A stretch of 6,372 nucleotides of DNA from Sulfuricaulis sp049587675 (lineage in GTDB: Bacteria > Pseudomonadota > Gammaproteobacteria > Acidiferrobacterales > Sulfurifustaceae), in assembly GCF_049587675.1 (NCBI RefSeq), contig NZ_JBAVEJ010000202.1, positions 1 to 6,372 on the forward strand. Direction: 5' to 3'. This document shows positions 1 through 4,970 of this stretch, piece after piece. Under the pieces are notes generated by a model, which was not told the DNA's origin, did not search any database, and worked only from the letters and a program-made list of their open reading frames with translations. The stretch's first letter is position 1. Every line of letters starts with the position of its first letter. A program made the translations under genes and the position numbers.

Positions 1-2
1 GA

Positions 3-1091
3 TCGTTCGGCGACGAGTTCGATACCCGCCGTGTTTCGCCCGACGATACTGCCGTCCTGCTCTACACCTCCGGCACGACCGGACGGCCGAAGGGCGCGAT
101 GCTCACGCACGCCAACCTCGCCGCGAATGCCCTCGCCCTGCACCGGGCTTGGGGCTGGCATCCGGACGATGTGCTGCTCCACGCCCTGCCGCTGTTTCAC
201 ATCCATGGCCTGTTCGTGGCCTGCCACTGCGTCCTGCTAAACGGCACGAAAATGATTTTGCTGCCGAAGTTCGACGTGGCGACGGTCATGCAGTCGCTGC
301 CCAAGGCCACCGTGTTCATGGGCGTCCCGACCTTTTATACGCGCCTGCTGGCTGACCCCGCCTTCGGCCGCGACGTTTGCACTCACATGCGGCTGTTCAT
401 CTCCGGCTCCGCGCCGCTGCTGCCGCAGACCTTCGACGAATTCCAACAACGCACCGGTCACACGATTCTCGAACGCTATGGCATGACCGAAACCGGCATG
501 AACACATCGAACCCGCTCGACGGCCCGCGCCGCCCGGGAACGGTCGGCAAACCCTTGCCGGGCGTGTCGGTACGCATCGTAAACGACAAGGATCAGCCAC
601 TGCCGGCCGGCGAAGTGGGACAACTGCAGGTCAAGGGCGACAACGTGTTCAAGGGCTACTGGCGCCTGCCGGAGAAAACCGCCGAGGAATTCACCGCTGA
701 CGGTTACTTCCGCACCGGCGACCTGGCGCGCTTGGACGATGACGGTTACGTCGCGATCGTCGGACGCTCCAAGGATCTGATCATCTCGGGCGGTCTCAAC
801 ATCTACCCGAAGGAGATCGAGAGTTATCTCGACAACATCGACGGCGTGCGGGAATCCGCGGTGATCGGGGCAGCACATCCGGACTTCGGCGAGGCGGTGG
901 TTGCCGTGGTGGTGCGCGCAACGGGGCACGAGCACGTGACGGAAGCGGACATAGTCGCCGCGCTCAAACAGAAAATCGCCGGTTACAAGGTCCCGAAACG
1001 GGTGTTCTTCGTCGCGGAACTGCCACGCAACACCATGGGGAAGGTGCAGAAGAACCTGCTGCGCGAACGTTACACTGACTTGTCAGTCTGA
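3..1091 (+). CDS. matB: Malonyl-CoA synthetase (MatB-like acyl-CoA ligase), 5'-truncated
   Basis: ATP-dependent ligase that joins malonate (methylmalonate in some homologues) to CoA through an acyl-adenylate; cytoplasmic. The reading frame is open from base 3, so the gene starts upstream of the window. About 362 residues are visible, against roughly 500 for the family, so about 140 N-terminal residues are missing. Seen in order: the phosphate-binding loop YTSGTTGRPKGA (63-98), the adenylate motif YGMTETGMNTSNP (from about 478), the hinge-region motif YFRTGDL, then GRSKDLIISGGLNIYPKEIE, and the C-terminal LPRNTMGKVQKN with the catalytic-type lysine near the end. The GMTETGMNTSNP and NVFKGYW stretches are those I associate with MatB rather than with acetyl-CoA or long-chain ligases. 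The gene ends in TGA at 1089-1091 and faces DUF2848 tail to tail, 15 bp away. Another short dicarboxylate or hydroxyacid as substrate is possible. Family call is very firm, malonate specificity fairly firm. Confidence 0.9.
   Translation, partial: SFGDEFDTRRVSPDDTAVLLYTSGTTGRPKGAMLTHANLAANALALHRAWGWHPDDVLLHALPLFHIHGLFVACHCVLLNGTKMILLPKFDVATVMQSLPKATVFMGVPTFYTRLLADPAFGRDVCTHMRLFISGSAPLLPQTFDEFQQRTGHTILERYGMTETGMNTSNPLDGPRRPGTVGKPLPGVSVRIVNDKDQPLPAGEVGQLQVKGDNVFKGYWRLPEKTAEEFTADGYFRTGDLARLDDDGYVAIVGRSKDLIISGGLNIYPKEIESYLDNIDGVRESAVIGAAHPDFGEAVVAVVVRATGHEHVTEADIVAALKQKIAGYKVPKRVFFVAELPRNTMGKVQKNLLRERYTDLSV
1074..1087. repeat. Short inverted repeat overlapping the end of matB
   Basis: ACTGAC and GTCAGT are perfect inverted repeats separated by TT. 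As RNA this would fold as a 5-bp stem with a CUUG loop. It lies over the last codons of matB, just before its TGA. No T-run follows, so on its own it is a weak terminator candidate. Confidence 0.4.
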
Positions 1092-1098
1092 AAGTCGA

Positions 1099-1131
1099 TG
1101 AATATTTCAAGGCGCGGCCGGGAAATATTCA
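1099..1131. terminator. Inverted repeat at the convergent matB / DUF2848 junction, possible bidirectional terminator
   Basis: TGAATATTTC (1099-1108) and GAAATATTCA (1122-1131) are perfect 10-bp inverted repeats around a 13-base GC-rich spacer. The spacer itself can add a GGC/GCC stem at 1111-1113 and 1117-1119. The structure sits exactly between two converging genes and overlaps the last codons and stop of DUF2848. Its position suits a two-way terminator. Neither strand shows a following run of T, so intrinsic termination is not assured; 3'-end protection or a protein site are alternatives. Confidence 0.5.
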
Positions 1132-1823
1132 CGGCGCACGTGCACGGTATAATCGTGCGTCAGTGACCGCTGCATCACGGGATCGGCAAGTTCGAGACGG
1201 ATGGTGACGTCGCCTTTCGGCGGCGTCGCCTTGGTCGACACGGTGCCGCTGAACACCAAACGCCCTTCCGCCTGATCGCCATCCTGTTCACGCACGAATA
1301 CCATGAGGTTCTCGCAAGTCATGACATGCGACAGCGCGCCCTCCTGCAGCAACGTGTTGCCGCAACGGGAACGCAGCGTCAGCGAGTCCCAATGATCGAG
1401 CACCTCGCTCACCGGCCAGGCCGCGGTGGCGACGATCTTGGGACAGGAATTCTTGCCCTGCAGGGCTGAAACCGCCTCGATGCGGCGATCGGTGTGATCG
1501 CTGCCCACGGTCAGATAATCCACCCCGCCGGCGCGGAACAACACGGCCTCGATTTCCGGCGTCGAATCGTTGCCGATGACGCCGATGTCGGTGGCGTTCG
1601 TCACCAGGGTCGGCAACAGCGGATAAAGCATGGGCACGTGCGGCGGCGGCTTTACCCCGAGCGTGCTCATGTGGGCGATATGCCGTTGGACTTTTTCCCG
1701 GTCGCGGCCAGAGGCGCCGGCAGCCAGGGCGCGTTTGACCTCCAGCATTATCGGTGTGCCGTCCGGCAGACGGAATGTCAAAATGTTGAAAATCGGTGTT
1801 CTCCTGCGTAAGTCCCTTATCAA
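1107..1823 (-). CDS. DUF2848 family protein
   Basis: Protein of unknown function, 238 residues from the TTG at 1823, no signal peptide or membrane segment. It matches the DUF2848 family as I remember it: VPMLYPLLP (63-71), the very characteristic GSDHTDR (107-113), KNSCPK (124-129), DHWDSL (143-148) and a C-terminal FSGTVSTKA (191-199). I recall the family being related in fold to fumarylacetoacetate hydrolases, and the FSGTVSTKA segment resembles the glycine/threonine turn of that superfamily. A C-C bond hydrolase or decarboxylase role is therefore a guess only. The TTG overlaps the stop of the upstream oxidase gene (TTGA), suggesting translational coupling. The start is uncertain: the TTG has a weak ribosome site, while AGGAGA (1805-1800) sits 6 bases before an ATT codon at 1793, and another TTG lies at 1781. 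The first ten residues (rich in Arg) look unlike a conserved domain, so the real protein may begin at 1793 or 1781 (about 224-228 residues). Confidence 0.8.
   Translation of the reverse strand: MIRDLRRRTPIFNILTFRLPDGTPIMLEVKRALAAGASGRDREKVQRHIAHMSTLGVKPPPHVPMLYPLLPTLVTNATDIGVIGNDSTPEIEAVLFRAGGVDYLTVGSDHTDRRIEAVSALQGKNSCPKIVATAAWPVSEVLDHWDSLTLRSRCGNTLLQEGALSHVMTCENLMVFVREQDGDQAEGRLVFSGTVSTKATPPKGDVTIRLELADPVMQRSLTHDYTVHVRREYFPAAP
1793..1805 (-). promoter_or_regulatory. Internal Shine-Dalgarno with an ATT candidate start for DUF2848
   Basis: On the minus strand AGGAGA (1805-1800) is followed by six bases and an in-frame ATT at 1793-1791. No ATG, GTG or TTG lies at a suitable distance; the nearest, TTG at 1781, is 18 bases away. 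Starting here would leave a 26-base gap after the oxidase stop instead of an overlap. ATT starts are rare but real (infC and pcnB in E. coli). Confidence 0.4.
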
Positions 1824-4762
1824 TTTTTTACCAGCGCCTGTTCCAGCACGCGAGCGACATGTAATGCTTCACGTTGCGCGCCGTCGCGGATTTGCTGGCG
1901 GCAACTGGTGCCGTCCGCGACGATCAGCGTATCCGGCTCCGCGGCACGCACCGCTGGCAGCAGGTTCAGTTCACCCATTTTCATGGAAACATCATAGTGG
2001 CCGGCCTGGTAACCGAAGGCGCCGGCCATGCCGCAGCAGCTCGACTCGACGACCTGCACTTCGAGCCCGGGCACCAGGCGCAAGACATCCTGCACCGCCG
2101 TCATGGCACCGAAGGCCTTCTGGTGACAATGGCCATGCAACAAGGCGCGCTTCGCCGCGAGCGGCTGCAGATTCAGCTGCAAGCGTCCCGCGGCCTGCTC
2201 CCGTGCCAGAAATTCCTCGAACAGCAAGGCCTGTGTCGCCAGTTTGTCGGCCTCGGCGCCGAGCCGCATGACCTTGAATTCGTCGCGCAGTGTCAACAGG
2301 CAGGAGGGTTCCAGACCTATGATCGGAAGCCCATGCTCAACATAAGGCCTGATCGCATCGAGCAGGCGGCGCGCCTCGGTCTGCGCTTCTTCCACCAAGC
2401 CGGCGTACAGAAAGGTGCGGCCGCAGCATAGCGGGCGGTCGCCGTCGAGCGCATGCGGCAGGTGCACGCGATAACCCGCGGCCTGCAGCACCGCGAGCGC
2501 GGCACGCGCATTATCCGGTTCGAAATAATTCGTAAAGGTATCGATCAGTAGAACCACCTCGGCCCCATTCGCTGAGGTGATCTTTGCCGACTCCTGTTCC
2601 GGGTTGAAGACATCACGCTGCCAGCGTGGCAATGGCCGCCGCGCGCTATAGCCGAGGAGTTTTTCGCTCAGCCATGGCAGTCCCGGCAAACGGTCGCGCA
2701 GATTCAGGAGAAATCCGAATCGCACGCCCCAAGGCGCATAGCGCGGCAGCCAGGCTATCAGACGATCTTTAAGTTTTAAGCCGTGACGCCGATGATAGTG
2801 GTTCAAAAATTCGATCTTCATGCGCGCCATGTCCACGCCGGTCGGACACTCGCGTTTGCAGCCCTTGCAGGAAACGCACAGGTCCATGGTCGCATGCATG
2901 TCGTCTGATACCAGGGCATCGCGACCCAGCTGACCGCTGAGCGCGAGACGCAGGCTGTTGGCGCGGCCGCGCGTAAGATGCTGCTCATCCCGCGTCACAC
3001 GGTACGACGGACACATGACGCCCGGCTCACGCTTGCGGCAGGCGCCGTTGTTATTGCACATTTCGATCGCCGCGCCGAACCCGCCCCACTCCGACCAGTC
3101 AAGCGCGGTATCGAGCGGCGTCACGGCGTAGCCTGGCCGGTAGCGGAACAAACCGCGGTCATCCATGCGCGGGGGGCGCACGATCTTGCCGGGATTGAAC
3201 AGGCCCGCCGGGTCGAAGCTATCCTTGACTTCCTCGAAGGCACGCACCAGGCGCGAACCGAACATCGGCTCGTGGAATTCGGAGCGCGCGATCCCGTCGC
3301 CGTGCTCGCCCGAATGCGAGCCCTTGTATTCGCGCACCATCGCCATGGCCTCTTCGGCGATGGCGCGCATTTTTTTTGCTCCCGACTCGTCCTTCATGTT
3401 CAGGATCGGACGCACGTGCAGGCAGCCGACGGAGGCGTGCGCGTACCAGGTGCCGGTAGTGCCGTGCTTGTGAAACACCTGCGTCAGGCGGTCGGTATAC
3501 TCGGCCAGATCCTCGAGCCCGACCGCGCAGTCCTCGATGAACGACACCGGTTTGCCATCGCCTTTCATCGACATCATGATGTTCAAGCCGGCCTTGCGCA
3601 CTTCCCACACGGCTTGCTGGAAATCGGGCTCGATGGCTTCGACCACGGCATCAGGAATGCCGAGCGATCCCATCAGTTCGACCAGTTGCTTCAGCCGCCG
3701 GTGTTGCTCGTCACGGTCGTCGCCGGCAAACTCGACCAGCAGCAGTGCATCTGGTTGACCCTTCACGAACCGGTCCACCGTGGCGCGGAACATCGGTATC
3801 TCGCGCGACAGATCTATCATGGTGCGATCCACCAGCTCGACCGCCGAAGGATCGAGCTTGACGATGTGCCGGGTGGAATCCATCGCCTGATAGAAGTTCG
3901 GGAAATGGCAGATGCCGAGCACCTTGTGTGCCGGTATCCGTTGCAGGTCCAGGTGCAGGCGGCTGAAAAACGCCAGCGTGCCTTCCGAGCCCACGAGCAG
4001 GCGCGCCAGGTTGCCGTCGCGGGTCGTGAGCATGTCGAGGTTGTATCCGCCGACCCGGCGCAGCAGCTTCGGGAAACGCCGGGCGATTTCCTCGGCCTCG
4101 CGCGCGCCAATCCCTCGCAGGCGCTCCGTGAGGTCGCGGTAACGCGAGCAGTCTTCCGCCAGGTTTATCGATTCGTCGAATCGCGCGCGAGTTCCGTCGG
4201 CCAGCACCGCCTCGATGGCGCGCACGTTGTGCACCATATTGCCATAGCGTATCGAGCGCGCGCCGCAGGAATTGTTGCCGGCCATGCCACCGAGCGTGGC
4301 GCGGTTCCCGGTCGACACGTCGACCGGGAAAAACAGGCCGCGCGGCTTGAGGAAGCGGTTGAGTTGCTCGAGCACCAAGCCGGGCTCGACGCTGACCGTG
4401 GCCGCGTCGGGATCGAACGAGTGGATCCCGTTCAGATATTTGCTGGTATCCAGTACCAGCGCCTCGCCCACCGTCTGGCCGATTTGCGAAGTGCCGCCAC
4501 CGCGCGGCAGCACCGGAACCCCCTCCTCCGCGGCAATCTGGATGGCGCGCACCACGTCCTGTTCGTTGCGCGGTAGCACCACGCCGATCGGTTCGATCTG
4601 ATAGATCGAGGCATCGGTGCTGTAGCGTCCGCGCGAATAAGCGTCGAACAACACCTCACCCTCGATTTCGCGGTGCAGGCGCGCCGCCAGGGCTGGTTCG
4701 CCGATGCGCGAGGAAGCGCTGGCGGTATTACGGGTAACAGGGCTGTGAAGGACAGGCGGCAT
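1820..4762 (-). CDS. Fused FAD-linked oxidase / Fe-S / CCG-domain dehydrogenase (D-2-hydroxyacid dehydrogenase class)
   Basis: A 980-residue one-chain flavoprotein that should oxidise a D-2-hydroxyacid to a 2-oxoacid and pass electrons through Fe-S centres to the respiratory chain. Domains: FAD-binding (about 50-200) with PRGGGTSQIGQ (86-96) and GNNSCGARSIRYG (162-174); FAD-oxidase C-terminal domain (about 270-530) with HASVGCLHVRP (442-452), SGEHGDG (484-490) and FDPAGLFNPGKI; an Fe-S segment with C569, C575, C584-Pro and a canonical C629-C632-C635-C639-Pro; then two CCG-type halves with CC 779-780 and CC 909-910, plus HCHQKA near 878. This is the layout of E. coli YdiJ (D-2-hydroxyglutarate dehydrogenase) and of a GlcD-GlcF fusion. 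Length and motifs look complete. No signal peptide; probably cytoplasmic or membrane-associated. The ATG at 4762 has no clear Shine-Dalgarno. It heads a leftward operon with DUF2848 and diverges from the aminotransferase. Substrate unknown: glycolate, D-lactate, D-glycerate and D-2-hydroxyglutarate all fit. Confidence 0.9.
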   Translation of the reverse strand: MPPVLHSPVTRNTASASSRIGEPALAARLHREIEGEVLFDAYSRGRYSTDASIYQIEPIGVVLPRNEQDVVRAIQIAAEEGVPVLPRGGGTSQIGQTVGEALVLDTSKYLNGIHSFDPDAATVSVEPGLVLEQLNRFLKPRGLFFPVDVSTGNRATLGGMAGNNSCGARSIRYGNMVHNVRAIEAVLADGTRARFDESINLAEDCSRYRDLTERLRGIGAREAEEIARRFPKLLRRVGGYNLDMLTTRDGNLARLLVGSEGTLAFFSRLHLDLQRIPAHKVLGICHFPNFYQAMDSTRHIVKLDPSAVELVDRTMIDLSREIPMFRATVDRFVKGQPDALLLVEFAGDDRDEQHRRLKQLVELMGSLGIPDAVVEAIEPDFQQAVWEVRKAGLNIMMSMKGDGKPVSFIEDCAVGLEDLAEYTDRLTQVFHKHGTTGTWYAHASVGCLHVRPILNMKDESGAKKMRAIAEEAMAMVREYKGSHSGEHGDGIARSEFHEPMFGSRLVRAFEEVKDSFDPAGLFNPGKIVRPPRMDDRGLFRYRPGYAVTPLDTALDWSEWGGFGAAIEMCNNNGACRKREPGVMCPSYRVTRDEQHLTRGRANSLRLALSGQLGRDALVSDDMHATMDLCVSCKGCKRECPTGVDMARMKIEFLNHYHRRHGLKLKDRLIAWLPRYAPWGVRFGFLLNLRDRLPGLPWLSEKLLGYSARRPLPRWQRDVFNPEQESAKITSANGAEVVLLIDTFTNYFEPDNARAALAVLQAAGYRVHLPHALDGDRPLCCGRTFLYAGLVEEAQTEARRLLDAIRPYVEHGLPIIGLEPSCLLTLRDEFKVMRLGAEADKLATQALLFEEFLAREQAAGRLQLNLQPLAAKRALLHGHCHQKAFGAMTAVQDVLRLVPGLEVQVVESSCCGMAGAFGYQAGHYDVSMKMGELNLLPAVRAAEPDTLIVADGTSCRQQIRDGAQREALHVARVLEQALVKN
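4305..4330. repeat. 26-bp near-perfect palindrome inside the FAD-oxidase gene
   Basis: The left arm TTCCCGGTCGAC (4305-4316) and right arm GTCGACCGGGAA (4319-4330) are perfect 12-bp inverted repeats separated by AC. It falls within codons for FPVDVSTGN (residues about 145-153) in the FAD-binding domain. A chance 12-bp perfect repeat with so small a gap is unlikely in 6 kb. It could be an intragenic protein-binding site or a cruciform/hairpin, or a coincidence of codon choice. Confidence 0.6.
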
Positions 4763-4902
4763 AACGTATTGGTGTCACCCGTTGATTCGTGGCCGATTTC
4801 GCCATCCGAGATGAAATCATTCCGATCGCGGATTGATAGATGGCAGGGACTATAGAATATTCTGCATTATATATTCATAATTCAGACAGAGAGTACTTCC
4901 CG

Positions 4903-4932
4903 ATGATCAGATTGCCGATTGGCATCCTCTGA
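4903..4932 (+). other. Possible nine-codon leader ORF
   Basis: ATG at 4903 opens a nine-codon reading frame (MIRLPIGIL) ending in TGA at 4930-4932, 38 bases before the aminotransferase ATG. Only a loose purine-rich match (GAGAG, 4889-4893) precedes it. It contains a small TGCC/GGCA stem (4913-4924). Short ORFs like this arise readily by chance, so this is only a candidate. Confidence 0.15.
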
Positions 4933-4960
4933 AATCCGGCTTGGCGCGTGAAATACCACA

Positions 4961-4966
4961 AGGAGG
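4961..4966 (+). promoter_or_regulatory. Ribosome-binding site that fixes the aminotransferase start
   Basis: AGGAGG lies four bases before the ATG at 4971. It makes that ATG the start in preference to the in-frame TTG at 4941, which would place this site inside the coding sequence. Confidence 0.85.
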
Positions 4967-4970
4967 ATTG

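Larger units (their letters stand above)
4763..4970. promoter_or_regulatory. Divergent promoter region with AT-rich core
   Basis: About 208 bp between two divergent genes. Bases 4851-4883 are almost all A/T in otherwise GC-rich DNA. For the leftward operon a perfect TATAAT lies on the minus strand at 4871-4866, with no good -35 at 17 bp (ACTCTC). For the rightward operon TTGATA (4833-4838) sits 17 bp before AATATT (4856-4861), and CATAAT (4876-4881) is another -10-like match. A perfect 10-bp palindrome AGAATATTCT (4854-4863) and the pair GAATAT (4855-4860) / ATATTC (4871-4876) overlap these elements and could be an operator. A nine-base palindrome GGTGTCACC (4771-4779) lies just upstream of the oxidase start. 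No regulator gene is in the window. Confidence 0.5.

Noticed and set aside
237..935. A 232-codon minus-strand open frame opposite matB
   Set aside because: Same reasoning: it mirrors a well-supported acyl-CoA ligase and shows no domain of its own.
1147..1152. Plus-strand TATAAT inside the DUF2848 gene
   Set aside because: No -35 partner of quality and no plus-strand gene downstream until 4971; chance match.
1455..1466. 12-bp palindrome GCCCTGCAGGGC and similar ones at 2252-2263, 2961-2972 and 3571-3582
   Set aside because: Perfect 12-bp palindromes are expected at about one or two per 6 kb, somewhat more under GC bias; no supporting context.
1882..1922. 9-bp inverted repeat (CGTCGCGGA / TCCGCGACG) near the 3' end of the oxidase gene
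   Set aside because: The 23-base gap and GC-rich arms make about one such match per window expected by chance.
1630..2431. Plus-strand open frames (about 185-213 codons) across the DUF2848/oxidase junction
   Set aside because: Low-complexity Arg/Pro/Ala-rich translations or antisense shadows; no ribosome site or domain.
2978..4576. A 532-codon open frame on the plus strand antisense to the oxidase
   Set aside because: It lies wholly opposite a gene with clear flavin, Fe-S and CCG motifs. Its translation is His/Arg/Ala-rich with no recognisable domain, as expected for a stop-poor shadow frame in GC-rich DNA.
4941..4970. Upstream TTG start for the aminotransferase (adds 10 residues)
   Set aside because: The perfect AGGAGG at 4961-4966 would then be inside the gene; it is placed for the ATG at 4971, where the family-like N-terminus begins.
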